This document shows positions 1 to 8,496 of a stretch of 45,223 nucleotides of DNA, one piece after another. A model generated the notes under the pieces. It saw nothing but the letters and a program-made list of their open reading frames with translations, was not told where the DNA came from and ran no database searches. Every line of letters starts with the position of its first letter. Position 1 is the first letter of the stretch. The stretch is from an uncultured Dialister sp. Lineage in GTDB: Bacteria; Bacillota; Negativicutes; Veillonellales; Dialisteraceae. The stretch lies in contig OMVW01000011.1 in NCBI GenBank assembly GCA_900314595.1, positions 1 to 45,223 on the forward strand. Reading direction: 5' to 3'. The translations under genes and the position numbers were made by a program.

Positions 1-95
1 CTATCTGAGCTTAAGGAATAGATGTAACAATGTAGCGCCGTATACGAGGACCGTACGTACGGTGCAATGGGAGGGCTAATAACTCTACCCTATTG
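1..95 (+). mobile_element. 3' end of a group II intron (domains V and VI)
   Basis: Bases 35-65 fold as a domain V-like hairpin: 35-42 pairs with 58-65, then a two-base bulge and a short distal stem 43-46/52-55. This matches the well-known GAGCCGTAT...GTACGG class of domain V. Bases 66-94 form a second hairpin with an unpaired A at 87 in its 3' arm, about seven bases before the likely 3' splice end near 93-94, as expected for domain VI and its branch point. A reading frame ending LSELKE-stop at 19-21 could be the tail of the intron-encoded reverse transcriptase, but too little is visible to say. The rest of the intron lies left of the window. The domain V loop is not a clean GNRA, so activity is uncertain. 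Confidence 0.65.
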
Positions 96-118
96 GGGAA
101 TTTGCACAGGCGGGGTAA

Positions 119-283
119 AAAGATCTTTTTATAGAATTAGACCGTGCACTTCAGGATAGATTCCGTTTCGGTATTCATGCATTTGGACTCGCTGCAGGAT
201 GACTGGTAGGGTCTATTCTGAGATGCTGCATAGCCATTTGGGGATTTTTAACAGGTGAGTATGTTTTATTATGGTCGAAATAA
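119..283 (+). pseudogene. broken coding remnant downstream of the intron
   Basis: From 119 one frame reads through about 27 codons, containing DRFRFGIHAFGLAAG, to a TGA at 200-202. It then continues for about 26 hydrophobic codons, including CCIAIWGFLTGEYVLLW, to a TAA at 281-283. The continuity of a membrane-protein-like sequence across one stop suggests the degraded 3' end of a gene cut by the intron. No family is recognised and there is no start codon with a ribosome site. Chance open frame is a real alternative. Confidence 0.25.
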
Positions 284-286
284 AAT

Positions 287-319
287 AAATATTTACAAAT
301 TTACCAATAGTAAATATTT
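287..319. promoter_or_regulatory. perfect inverted repeat, candidate operator
   Basis: AAATATTTAC at 287-296 and GTAAATATTT at 310-319 are exact reverse complements separated by 13 bases. The right arm overlaps the -35 hexamer of the efflux operon promoter. This is the usual position for a repressor site in front of an efflux pump. No regulator gene is in view, so the protein is unknown. Confidence 0.5.
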
Positions 320-345
320 GAAACAGCTTGATTATATGATAAAAT
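318..345 (+). promoter_or_regulatory. promoter of the RND efflux operon
   Basis: TTGAAA at 318-323 and TAAAAT at 340-345 are separated by 16 bases, in AT-rich DNA about 65 bases before the adaptor start. The -35 sits on the right arm of the inverted repeat 287-319. Confidence 0.5.
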
Positions 346-409
346 ATGTACAAAATTTATTATTTTTTTCATAAAAACGTTTTCTGATAGTGGGAGAAAA
401 GAAGGTCAG

Positions 410-1621
410 ATGATGATAAAGCATAAAATGAAAAAATTGCTGATTTCTGCGGTCCTGCTTGGCTGTATGGGAGCGGCTGTCATTTCTACGGGCTGTGGCA
501 GCACTGCCCAGCAGAGAAGCAGCGCTGTTTCTGTTAAAACTATGAAGGTGCTGCAGCAGGATACTATAGTGACCCATGATTATTCCGGGCAAGTGAAATC
601 TATGGATGCTGTAATAATCAAGCCGAAGGTTTCCGGTTCTATTGTTGAGAAATATTTTAAAAGCGGGCAGTTTGTCCATGAAGGGGATCCGCTTTACAAG
701 ATTGATGACAGGCAGTATGATTCTGCCGTTCTTTCGGCACGGTCCAATGTAGACAAGGCAAGGATAAATCTGAATAATTCCATGATTGACCTGGGCCGTT
801 ATGAAAAACTTTTATCTTCCGGGGCTATTGCGGAGCAGACGGTGACTACCCAGCGGGCAACGGTGGCATCGAATCAGTCGAGCTACGATGATGCACAGGC
901 TCTCCTTAAAAAGGCTCAGGAAAATCTGGATGATACGGTCATTCGTGCGCCTATTACCGGCAAGCTTTCAGTGGATGATGTGGCAGCCGGCACGTATGCA
1001 ACAGCAGGAAATACGAGTCTTGTGTCCATCGGCTCCATCAATCCGATTTATGTTCAGTTTTCCATCAGTGAAAATGAATATCTTAATTTCCGCATGGCTA
1101 TGGAGGATCAGAGAGTGGAAGGGGAAAGGCTCGCGCGCCCTACCCCACCAAAAGCGACACTTACTCTCAGCAATGGCAGGAAATATGATGAAATATCCAC
1201 GAATTATATTGGAGATAGAGAACTTTCAGAAAGTACAGGTACCCTTACGTTGAAAGCAGTTTTCCAGAATGAACATGGCGTGCTGCTGCCTGGTATGTTT
1301 GCGAGAGTCACTGTAGAAGGATCTCCCAGAAAAGATGCTCTCCTTGTTCCCCAGCGGGCCGTGCAGCAGGTATTGGATAAATCCTTTGTTATTGTAGTTG
1401 GGGACGATAACAAGTCTGTCTCAAAGCTTGTTACTCTTGGTGACCAGGTAGGAAGCTACTATATCGTGGAGAGCGGACTGACGAAAGATGACAATGTGGT
1501 GGTGGAAGGACTGACAAATCTGAAAGAAGGCCAGTCTTTGAACGTTACTGAAACTACGGCGGAAGAGCTTGGCCTGTCACTCACTGCCACGGATTCTGCC
1601 GTCTCCGTGACCACGAAGTAA
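410..1621 (+). CDS. RND efflux periplasmic adaptor (HlyD/AcrA family)
   Basis: Membrane-fusion subunit of a tripartite efflux pump, linking the inner-membrane RND transporter to an outer-membrane channel. The N-terminus has a basic stretch, a hydrophobic helix and STGC near residue 29, which fits a lipid-modified cysteine although the lipobox is not ideal. Then come a lipoyl-like half (residues about 60-105), a coiled-coil hairpin rich in A, N and Q (about 105-175), the second lipoyl half with APITGKLSVDDV, and beta-barrel and membrane-proximal domains to about residue 380. The 403-residue length is normal. Met codons at 410, 413 and 428 all give workable signal peptides; 410 is kept because of a purine-rich stretch upstream. 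The permease follows after nine bases, so the two are co-transcribed. No TolC-type gene follows within the window. Confidence 0.93.
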   Translation: MMIKHKMKKLLISAVLLGCMGAAVISTGCGSTAQQRSSAVSVKTMKVLQQDTIVTHDYSGQVKSMDAVIIKPKVSGSIVEKYFKSGQFVHEGDPLYKIDDRQYDSAVLSARSNVDKARINLNNSMIDLGRYEKLLSSGAIAEQTVTTQRATVASNQSSYDDAQALLKKAQENLDDTVIRAPITGKLSVDDVAAGTYATAGNTSLVSIGSINPIYVQFSISENEYLNFRMAMEDQRVEGERLARPTPPKATLTLSNGRKYDEISTNYIGDRELSESTGTLTLKAVFQNEHGVLLPGMFARVTVEGSPRKDALLVPQRAVQQVLDKSFVIVVGDDNKSVSKLVTLGDQVGSYYIVESGLTKDDNVVVEGLTNLKEGQSLNVTETTAEELGLSLTATDSAVSVTTK

Positions 1622-1630
1622 GGAGGGCCT

Positions 1631-4600
1631 ATGTCTAAATTCTTTATACGGCGGCCTATCTTTGCCATCGTTATTTCCATCATCATCGTGATCTTGGGCA
1701 CTTTATCACTGATATCACTCCCCATTGCCCAGTATCCCCAGATTTCGCCGCCCACCATCAGTTTGTCCGCGTCTTATACCGGGGCCAATGCGACCATTGT
1801 AAACCAGACAGTGGCTCAGGTCATTGAAGAAAAATTGAACGGCGTGGAGCATATGGACTACATGTCCTCTACGTCCAGTAATAATGGGGGCTACAGCCTT
1901 TCCATCGTTTTTGACTTGGACAGCGATGGCGATCAGGACTCCATCAATGTGCAGAATGTGGCAAATCTCGCCAAAAACAGCCTTCCTTCCGACGTGCAGA
2001 CCACGGGACTCAATGTCCGCAAATCTTCGGGCGATATGGTGCTTATGGCCAATCTTTATTCGCCAAAGGGCACCTATGATCAGGCATTTCTGAAGAACTA
2101 TGCAGATATCTATATCCTTGATAAACTTCAGCGCATCAGCGGTGTAGGCAATGTGAATACTTTCGGCGCCAGCTATGCCATGAGAGTCTGGGTGAACCCG
2201 GATAAACTGGCTGAAAGAAATCTGACGGTAGCTGATGTCATTTCTGCTATCAGAGAGCAGAACGTCTCTGCCCCCGCCGGCACGATTGGTGCCCAGCCGG
2301 CTCCAGAGCTGCAGGAAAAACAGTATGCTGCCAAGGTGGAAGGCCGCCTCACCACGCCTGCCCAGTTCGGAAATATCATCGTCAAATCCGAATCCAGCGG
2401 CAATTTCGTCTACCTGAAAGACGTGGCCAAGGTGGAAACGGGTACACAGAATGAAAGTTCCAACTCCAAGATTAATGGCCACAGCGGGATTGGTTTCGGA
2501 GTACAGCTGACCAACGATGCCAATGCCCTGGAAGCGGTGAGTCAGGTGAAAAAGGTTCTGGAAGAGGCAAAAGAGAATTTCCCGCCGGACCTGGACTACA
2601 TCATCGTTATGGACAACACGAATTTCATCAATGCGTCCATTAATGAAGTGGTGGAGACCCTTGTAGAATCTTTGGTTCTCGTCGTCCTTGTGGTCTTCCT
2701 TTTCCTCCAGAAGTGGCGGACCACCCTTATCCCAGTGCTGGCTGTGCCGGTTTCCATTATCGGTACTTTTGCGACATTTATTATTCTTGATTTCACAATT
2801 AATACACTTACTCTTTTTGCCCTCGTCCTTGCTATCGGTATGGTCGTCGATGATGCGATTGTCGTCATCGAAAATGTGGAAGAGCATATGTCAAAAGATG
2901 GTCTTTCACCAAAAGAAGCGACGGAGAGGGCTATGGATGAAGTGCAGGGACCGGTCATCGCTACGACTGCCGTATTGGCATCGATTTTTATCCCTGTTGC
3001 CTTTATTGGCGGTGTCACCGGGGTGCTGTACAAACAGTTTGCCGTGACCATTACAGTTTCCGTAGTCATTTCTTCTTTTGTTGCTTTGACGCTGACGCCT
3101 GCCCTTTGCGGTGCGCTGCTGAAGAGTGATGATAAAGGCTTTGAGTCAGGTCCCATTGCGGCTTTCTTCCGCTGGTTCAACAGGACTTTTGAAATAGTCA
3201 GAGACAAGTATACCGGCAAAGTAGGCTGGATGATTCATCATCTGAAGCTGGCCGCTGTATTCCTCATTCTGGTGGTGGGCCTCATGGGGGTATTCTACAA
3301 GCTCATTCCATCCACTTTCGTACCCGATGAAGATCAGGGGATTTTCATCGCCAGCATTACCATGCCGGAAGGGACGTCTCTCAACCAGACCATCAAGACT
3401 GTGGATGAAGTAGCAGAGGAAACGAAAAAAATTCCCGGAGTTAAAGATATCATGACCCATGCGGGAGGCTCCAATTCCAATTCAGGAAATATGTATGTAG
3501 CCCTCGACAACTGGAGTGAGAGGACTACCTCGGACCTCAGTGTGGAATCGATTCTGGCTAAATTTTATGCTACTGTGGCGCCAAAACATCCGGAAGCCCG
3601 GGTGACTGCTTTCAATGCGCCTTCCCTTCCGGGCCTTGGTATGGAAGGCGGCTGGTCTATGCAGCTCCAGGACAATACGGGACTAACCGACACGGAACTG
3701 GGAGATGTGGCGGATAAAGTGGTGGCTGCCTGCAATCAGCGGCCTGAAATCACCGGTGCCCGCACCTCTTATGCGACAAATACACCGAGCGTGGAATTTA
3801 CGGTAGACCGTGAGAAAGTCAAAAATCTGGGAATCAATCTTTCCGATGTATTTACAGCGCTCCAGGTCAATTTCGGCGGTTCCCAGGTCAATGATTTCAA
3901 CCAGTTTGGCCGTGCCTATAAAGTCATGGTCCAGGCAGATACTAACTATCGTTCCCAGACGGATACGCTGAAATTCATTTCTGTTAAATCTTCATCCGGC
4001 AAAATGGTGCCTCTTGATACGATTCTCACCAGCTCCATGACTACCGGTCCTTCTTCTATTTCCCGCTTCAATGGTGTTCGCTCTGTAGCTATCAATGGCA
4101 GTGCCTCCACCGGATATTCTTCCGGCCAGGCTATGCAGGCGGCTGAAGAAGCGGCGAAATCAGTCATCCCTTCGGGCATGACCATTGAATGGTCCGGGCA
4201 GAGCCGTGAAGAAAGCTCTTCCTCCAGCTCTACCATGAAGGTCCTCATCATGGCTCTCGTCTTTGCATTCCTGTGCCTGGCAGCTCTTTATGAAAGCTGG
4301 TCCATGCCCTTTGCCGTACTTTTCACCGTACCTACGGGGATGTGCGGCGCCCTGGCTTCGGAATATGTGGTAAGAAAACTGGCCACTCTGATGGGCTCCG
4401 GCGCCAGCGGATTTATGAACAGCGTGTACATGCAGATCGGGATCATCATGATCATCGGTCTGGCAGCAAAGAATGCCATACTGATTGTTGAATTTGCAAA
4501 AGAAAGAGCGGATAAGGGCATTGATCCCATGGAAGCCGTTCTCACGGCATCGAAGCTCCGTCTTCGTCCGATTCTCATGACTGCTTTTACCACCATCATC

Positions 4601-4813
4601 GGCTGTATGCCTCTGGCTATTGCGACAGGGGCCGGAGCTGGCGCGCGCTGCGGAATGGGTGTCGCCGTAGTCGGCGGTATGACAGTAGCCACGGTCTGTG
4701 GTGTATTCCTGATTCCTGCTTTCTACCTCATTACGGAATATATGGCAAGATGGTTCCGGAAAGTCACCGGATTCAAAGGAATCAAATTCAAGTATCGTAT
4801 GCTGAGGAGATAG
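1631..4813 (+). CDS. RND multidrug efflux permease (HAE1/AcrB family)
   Basis: Proton-driven inner-membrane pump for hydrophobic compounds. The 1060-residue length and architecture fit the HAE1 family: an N-terminal helix after MSKFFIRRPIFA, a large periplasmic porter loop, helices 2-6, a second porter loop and helices 8-12. The proton relay is intact. Adjacent aspartates fall at residues 407-408 in MVVDDAIVVIEN, the same numbers as in E. coli AcrB. The lysine is at about residue 947 in AAKNAILIVEFAKE, and the arginine/threonine pair lies in LRPILMTAFTT. The ribosome site AAGGAGG is immediately upstream. A terminator hairpin follows at 4856-4884. The drug spectrum cannot be read from sequence. 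Confidence 0.96.
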   Translation: MSKFFIRRPIFAIVISIIIVILGTLSLISLPIAQYPQISPPTISLSASYTGANATIVNQTVAQVIEEKLNGVEHMDYMSSTSSNNGGYSLSIVFDLDSDGDQDSINVQNVANLAKNSLPSDVQTTGLNVRKSSGDMVLMANLYSPKGTYDQAFLKNYADIYILDKLQRISGVGNVNTFGASYAMRVWVNPDKLAERNLTVADVISAIREQNVSAPAGTIGAQPAPELQEKQYAAKVEGRLTTPAQFGNIIVKSESSGNFVYLKDVAKVETGTQNESSNSKINGHSGIGFGVQLTNDANALEAVSQVKKVLEEAKENFPPDLDYIIVMDNTNFINASINEVVETLVESLVLVVLVVFLFLQKWRTTLIPVLAVPVSIIGTFATFIILDFTINTLTLFALVLAIGMVVDDAIVVIENVEEHMSKDGLSPKEATERAMDEVQGPVIATTAVLASIFIPVAFIGGVTGVLYKQFAVTITVSVVISSFVALTLTPALCGALLKSDDKGFESGPIAAFFRWFNRTFEIVRDKYTGKVGWMIHHLKLAAVFLILVVGLMGVFYKLIPSTFVPDEDQGIFIASITMPEGTSLNQTIKTVDEVAEETKKIPGVKDIMTHAGGSNSNSGNMYVALDNWSERTTSDLSVESILAKFYATVAPKHPEARVTAFNAPSLPGLGMEGGWSMQLQDNTGLTDTELGDVADKVVAACNQRPEITGARTSYATNTPSVEFTVDREKVKNLGINLSDVFTALQVNFGGSQVNDFNQFGRAYKVMVQADTNYRSQTDTLKFISVKSSSGKMVPLDTILTSSMTTGPSSISRFNGVRSVAINGSASTGYSSGQAMQAAEEAAKSVIPSGMTIEWSGQSREESSSSSSTMKVLIMALVFAFLCLAALYESWSMPFAVLFTVPTGMCGALASEYVVRKLATLMGSGASGFMNSVYMQIGIIMIIGLAAKNAILIVEFAKERADKGIDPMEAVLTASKLRLRPILMTAFTTIIGCMPLAIATGAGAGARCGMGVAVVGGMTVATVCGVFLIPAFYLITEYMARWFRKVTGFKGIKFKYRMLRR

Positions 4814-4855
4814 TTTTGACAGTTGGCGATTAGTTATTAGTATTTCGTGACTCAT

Positions 4856-4884
4856 AGTGCGCTTCGAAAGGGGCGCACTTTTTC
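4856..4884 (+). terminator. terminator of the efflux operon
   Basis: AGTGCGC at 4856-4862 pairs with GCGCACT at 4873-4879, followed by a T run to 4884. It lies 43 bases after the permease stop codon. Confidence 0.8.
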
Positions 4885-4955
4885 TGTGGATACGAATTTC
4901 CTTACGCTTTAGCTCAGGATTTTTGGAAAGAAAATTTCTGCTTCGGCAGTAATAA

Positions 4956-4985
4956 GATAAAATCGCGATAATCATCGATTTTATC
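4956..4985. repeat. perfect 10-bp inverted repeat in the efflux-trp gap
   Basis: GATAAAATCG at 4956-4965 and CGATTTTATC at 4976-4985 with a 10-base loop. It has no T tract on the + strand, so it is not an obvious + strand terminator. It could be an operator or a minus-strand terminator. The rest of 4885-5060 shows no gene. Confidence 0.5.
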
Positions 4986-5063
4986 GAGAAAATATTACAT
5001 ACGAAGAGTAATCATATTTCCTGTTGTAAAGACTGATTTCCTCAAAAAGTGTATAAAAAGCGC

Positions 5064-5092
5064 TTGACAGGAAATAAAAGGCGTATTATGAT
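5064..5092 (+). promoter_or_regulatory. trp operon promoter
   Basis: TTGACA at 5064-5069 and TATGAT at 5087-5092 with exactly 17 bases between them. Transcription should start near 5099, just before the T-box leader. Confidence 0.85.
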
Positions 5093-5098
5093 AGTCAC

Positions 5099-5363
5099 AA
5101 CTTAAGAAACAAACCGTTGAAGCGGAGATAAAAATAATTGATGCACTCACAGGGAGTCGGGGTAATGAGAAGCCGGCAGGACGCAGATTATTAAATGGAC
5201 CGCTGAGGGCGCGGTGAAAGGATTTCCAAGTAGCCTGCGACGTAGGGCATACGTCAGTTGCCGGAGATATGCTGGTATCTCGCAAAGAGCAGGGGTCAAA
5301 CCCTGAAACAAGGTGGCACCGCGGAAATATCCGTCCTTGACAATTTTGTCAGGGACGTTTTTT
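5099..5363 (+). promoter_or_regulatory. T-box riboswitch, tryptophan-specific
   Basis: Uncharged-tRNA-sensing leader that controls trpDCBA by transcription attenuation. The base of stem I is AGCGG (5121-5125) with CCGCT (5200-5204), followed on the 5' side by the GAGATA loop motif. Opposite it the specifier codon is TGG at 5196-5198. The T-box core AGGTGGCACCGCGG is at 5311-5324. Its TGGC (5314-5317) is complementary to an acceptor end GCCA, which fits a tRNA-Trp with discriminator G. The terminator is an 11-bp hairpin, 5332-5342 with 5347-5357, followed by six Ts. Specifier and discriminator agree, so tryptophan is a firm call. Confidence 0.93.
5332..5363 (+). terminator. T-box regulatory terminator
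   Basis: The arm at 5332-5342 pairs with 5347-5357 with one G-U, followed by T6 at 5358-5363. It is mutually exclusive with the T-box antiterminator that uses the 5311-5324 core. Confidence 0.88.
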
Positions 5364-5384
5364 AGTTCCCGGAAAGGAAAGCAA

Positions 5385-5423
5385 ATGGATACGATCAGAC
5401 GATGGCTGGGCATTAGATTCTGA
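5385..5423 (+). CDS. possible 12-residue leader peptide with Trp
   Basis: A short reading frame, MDTIRRWLGIRF-stop, lies between the T-box terminator and trpD. It has a purine-rich AAAGGAAAG ribosome-site-like stretch five bases upstream and one Trp codon at position 7. A weak stem, GACAAC with GTTTTGTC (5422-5440), follows it. It may be a second attenuation element or a translational-coupling peptide, or it may be chance: one Trp in twelve codons is weak evidence. Confidence 0.3.
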   Translation: MDTIRRWLGIRF

Positions 5424-5467
5424 CAACATTTCGTTTTGTCTCAAAAATAAAAATGGAGGAACATAAA

Positions 5468-6490
5468 ATGATTAAAGAAGCAATCCAGAAAATCGTAAGA
5501 AAAGGTGATCTCACCTATAAAGAAGCCTATGATGTAATGAATGAAATCATGAGCGGCAAAACGACTCCCACCCAGAACGCAGCTTTCCTGGCAGCCCTTT
5601 CCACCAAGAGCACCAAGGCGGAAACGATTGATGAAATTTCCGGCTGTGCCATTGCCATGAGGGAACATGCCACTCCGGTACCCCACCCGGGTCTGAAGGT
5701 CCTTGAAATCGTAGGCACCGGCGGCGACGGCTCCAACAGTTTCAATATTTCCACCACTTCTGCCTTTGTCATCGCGGCGGCAGGAGTCAAAGTGGCTAAA
5801 CACGGCAACCGCGCTGCTTCCTCCAAATCCGGCACGGCAGACTGCCAGGAAGCCCTGGGGGCCAATATCCAGCAGGATCCGGCCAAAGCCCTGGACATGC
5901 TGGAGAAAGTCGGCATGTGCTTCCTCTTCGCCCAGAAATATCACTCCGCTATGAAATATGTGGGACCCATCAGAAAAGAACTGGGCTTCCGCACTGTATT
6001 CAATATTCTGGGACCCCTCACGAATCCTGCCAATCCGGACTACTTCCTCCTCGGTGTCTACGATGCTTACCTGGTAGAACCGATCGCGAAAGTTCTTGAC
6101 AAGATGGGTGTCCATAATGCAGTGGTCGTCCACGGTATGGACTCGCTCGATGAAGTTTCTCCTTCCGACAAGACGCTGGTGTGCGAACTGAAAGACGGCT
6201 ACTACAGAACTACCGAAATCGCACCGGAAGACTTTGGCCTCATCCGCGGGAAGAAAGAAGAACTCGTCGGCGGTACGCCTGAGGAAAATGCGGAAATCAC
6301 CAAAGCCATTCTTTCCGGAAAGATTCAGGGCACAAAGAGGAATGCAGTCCTCCTGAATGCAGGACTTGCCCTCTATGCGGCAAAAGCCGTACCCACCATG
6401 AAGGCAGGCATTGAGAAAGCGGCAGAATTGATCGATACCGGAGCTGCTTATAAGAAGATGGAAGAATACGTCAAAGTTTCCAATGAATAA
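5468..6490 (+). CDS. trpD: anthranilate phosphoribosyltransferase
   Basis: Transfers the phosphoribosyl group of PRPP to anthranilate, the second step of tryptophan synthesis from chorismate. The PRPP-binding glycine loop GTGGDGSNSFNIST and the downstream KHGNRAASSKSGTAD stretch are intact, as is the helical N-terminal dimerisation domain with AFLAALSTK. The 340 residues equal the usual monofunctional length. An earlier in-frame ATG at 5453 is part of the ribosome site ATGGAGGA, so 5468 is chosen as the start. There is no TrpG amidotransferase domain, and no trpE or trpG precedes it, so anthranilate must come from elsewhere in the genome or from outside. It is first of four tightly spaced genes under the Trp T-box. 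Confidence 0.96.
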   Translation: MIKEAIQKIVRKGDLTYKEAYDVMNEIMSGKTTPTQNAAFLAALSTKSTKAETIDEISGCAIAMREHATPVPHPGLKVLEIVGTGGDGSNSFNISTTSAFVIAAAGVKVAKHGNRAASSKSGTADCQEALGANIQQDPAKALDMLEKVGMCFLFAQKYHSAMKYVGPIRKELGFRTVFNILGPLTNPANPDYFLLGVYDAYLVEPIAKVLDKMGVHNAVVVHGMDSLDEVSPSDKTLVCELKDGYYRTTEIAPEDFGLIRGKKEELVGGTPEENAEITKAILSGKIQGTKRNAVLLNAGLALYAAKAVPTMKAGIEKAAELIDTGAAYKKMEEYVKVSNE

Positions 6491-6499
6491 GAGGACATC

Positions 6500-7285
6500 A
6501 TGATTCTGGATGATATTGCGGCAGAGACGAGAAAGCGCCTGGCCAGACTTAAAAATGAAGGCTACTACGGAAAGATTCATGAGGAAACAAAAAATTTCGT
6601 GCCTTCCAAAGAGCACCTTTTCTACAACAACCTGAAGAAACCGGGCCTCTCCTTCATCTGCGAACTGAAGAAAGCCTCTCCTTCCAAGGGGCTCATCAGC
6701 CCGGACTTCCCCTTCGAAGCCATAGCAAAAGAATATGAGGAGGCTGGGGCTTCCGCGATTTCCTGTCTTACCGAACCGAAGTGGTTCAGGGGAGACATCG
6801 AATACCTGAAACGGGTGGCAGGAGAAGTGAATATCCCGGTACTCCGGAAGGATTTCATCGTGGATGTCTGCCAGATCGAAGAAGCCGCTTTGGCCGGGGC
6901 TTCGGCCATTCTCCTCATTGCGGCAATTCTTAATGATGAAGAAATAAAAAGATTCATGAAACTGGCAGACAGCCTGGGTCTCGATGTACTTTGTGAAGCC
7001 CACGACGAGACCGAAATGAAAAGGCTCATCGCTGACGGCGCAAAAATCTGCGGAGTCAATAACCGGGACCTTCGGGATTTCACCATTCACATGGAAACTA
7101 CCGAAAAACTGGCCAGACTGGTGCCGGAGGATACACTTCTCGTGTCTGAGAGCGGTATGACCGATAAAGCGGCAGTACACCGGATGAAAGAGGCCGGGGC
7201 AGATGCCGTACTCATCGGCGAAATGCTGATGAGGGCGGAAAATAGAAAAAATCTTCTGAATGAAATGATTCAGGAAAATTTATAA
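6500..7285 (+). CDS. trpC: indole-3-glycerol phosphate synthase
   Basis: Closes the indole ring from carboxyphenylamino-deoxyribulose phosphate. The protein is a monofunctional 261-residue TIM barrel. Signature motifs are in order: CELKKASPSKG with the catalytic Glu/Lys pair, LRKDFIVD with the barrel lysine, CEAHDETE, GVNNRDL and VSESGM near the phosphate site. It starts nine bases after trpD with a GAGGA ribosome site. There is no fused TrpF (PRA isomerase) domain and no separate trpF in the operon, although that isomerase must supply its substrate. Confidence 0.96.
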   Translation: MILDDIAAETRKRLARLKNEGYYGKIHEETKNFVPSKEHLFYNNLKKPGLSFICELKKASPSKGLISPDFPFEAIAKEYEEAGASAISCLTEPKWFRGDIEYLKRVAGEVNIPVLRKDFIVDVCQIEEAALAGASAILLIAAILNDEEIKRFMKLADSLGLDVLCEAHDETEMKRLIADGAKICGVNNRDLRDFTIHMETTEKLARLVPEDTLLVSESGMTDKAAVHRMKEAGADAVLIGEMLMRAENRKNLLNEMIQENL

Positions 7286-7301
7286 AAAGGATGGAAATCA
7301 T

Positions 7302-8483
7302 ATGAGAACAAGATTTGGCGAATATGGCGGACAGTATGTACCGGAAGTACTGATGAATGAAGTGAACCGGGTAGGGGAAGCCTTTGAAGCCTGCAAAAAA
7401 GACCGTGAATTCCAGGACGAACTCCATCGTCTTTTTGTACAATATACAGGTCGGCCTTCTATGCTCTATGAAGCCGAAAATATGGAAAAGGACCTGGGCG
7501 GACCAAGAATTTTTCTGAAACGAGAAGATTTGAACCATACCGGTGCCCACAAAATCAATAACTGCATCGGACAGGCTCTCCTCGCAAAGAAAATGGGCAA
7601 GACCAGAATCATTGCTGAAACCGGGGCCGGCCAGCATGGCGTAGCTGCGGCTACCATTGCAGCTCTCTTCGGTATGGAATGCGAAGTATTCATGGGTGAA
7701 ATTGATACCCAGCGCCAGGCTTTGAACGTATATCGTATGAAACTTCTGGGTGCCAAGGTCAATGTGGTTAAGACCGGTTCCAGAGTTTTGAAAGACGCGG
7801 TCAATGCAGCCATGCAGGAATGGAGCCGCCGCTGCGATGATACTCATTATGTCATCGGATCTACCACAGGCCCGGCACCATTCCCGGAAATGGTCCGCTA
7901 TTTCCAGAGCTGCATCGGCCGCGAAGCACGGGCTCAGGTCCTCGAACGGACAGGAAGACTCCCCACGAAAGTGTATGCCTGCGTAGGTGGCGGTTCCAAT
8001 GCAGCCGGTACCTTCTATCCATTCGTGCAGGATGCGGGTGTTGAACTCATTGGCTGTGAAGCCGGCGGCAAGGGCATCGATACGCCATATCATGCGGCTA
8101 CAGTCAATCGTGGGCGCCTCGGCGTATTTCATGGAATGAAATCCATTTTCTGTCAGGACGATGATGGAAATATTACTGAAGTGTATTCTATTTCCGCAGG
8201 CCTTGATTATCCGGGCGTATCCCCTGAACATGCCTACCTCAATGATATCGGCAGAGCCAGATACATCGCCATTACCGATGAAGAAGCGGTACAGGCGTTT
8301 GAATATCTGGCAAAAACGGAAGGCATCATCTGTGCCATCGAATCGGCTCATGCCGTTGCGGGCGTGCTGAAGGAAGCAAAGAACATGACAAAAGATGACG
8401 TTGTTGTGATTACCCTTTCCGGCCGCGGAGATAAAGACGTGGCTGCCATTGCCCGTTATCGCGGTGAAAACCTGACTGACTGA
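7302..8483 (+). CDS. trpB: tryptophan synthase beta subunit
   Basis: PLP enzyme that condenses indole with serine. The PLP lysine is at about residue 84 in HTGAHKINN. The substrate loop ETGAGQHG, the phosphate-binding GGGSNA and the C-terminal LSGRGDKD are all present. The 393-residue length and the N-terminal FGEYGGQYVPE mark it as the canonical TrpB1 type that pairs with TrpA rather than the TrpB2 type. It lies 16 bases after trpC and 13 before trpA, so subunits of the alpha2-beta2 complex are made together. Confidence 0.97.
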   Translation: MRTRFGEYGGQYVPEVLMNEVNRVGEAFEACKKDREFQDELHRLFVQYTGRPSMLYEAENMEKDLGGPRIFLKREDLNHTGAHKINNCIGQALLAKKMGKTRIIAETGAGQHGVAAATIAALFGMECEVFMGEIDTQRQALNVYRMKLLGAKVNVVKTGSRVLKDAVNAAMQEWSRRCDDTHYVIGSTTGPAPFPEMVRYFQSCIGREARAQVLERTGRLPTKVYACVGGGSNAAGTFYPFVQDAGVELIGCEAGGKGIDTPYHAATVNRGRLGVFHGMKSIFCQDDDGNITEVYSISAGLDYPGVSPEHAYLNDIGRARYIAITDEEAVQAFEYLAKTEGIICAIESAHAVAGVLKEAKNMTKDDVVVITLSGRGDKDVAAIARYRGENLTD

Positions 8484-8496
8484 GGAGGAAATAGTT

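Noticed and set aside
332..679. Minus-strand frame overlapping the adaptor start and its promoter
   Set aside because: Antisense to a clear signal-peptide-bearing gene, without a ribosome site.
5453..5467. Upstream ATG as the start of trpD
   Set aside because: This ATG is part of the ATGGAGGA ribosome site; the conserved protein begins at 5468.
5441..7180. Long minus-strand open frame (579 codons) opposite trpD-trpC
   Set aside because: It mirrors the codon usage of two well-supported trp genes, has no ribosome site and resembles no family.
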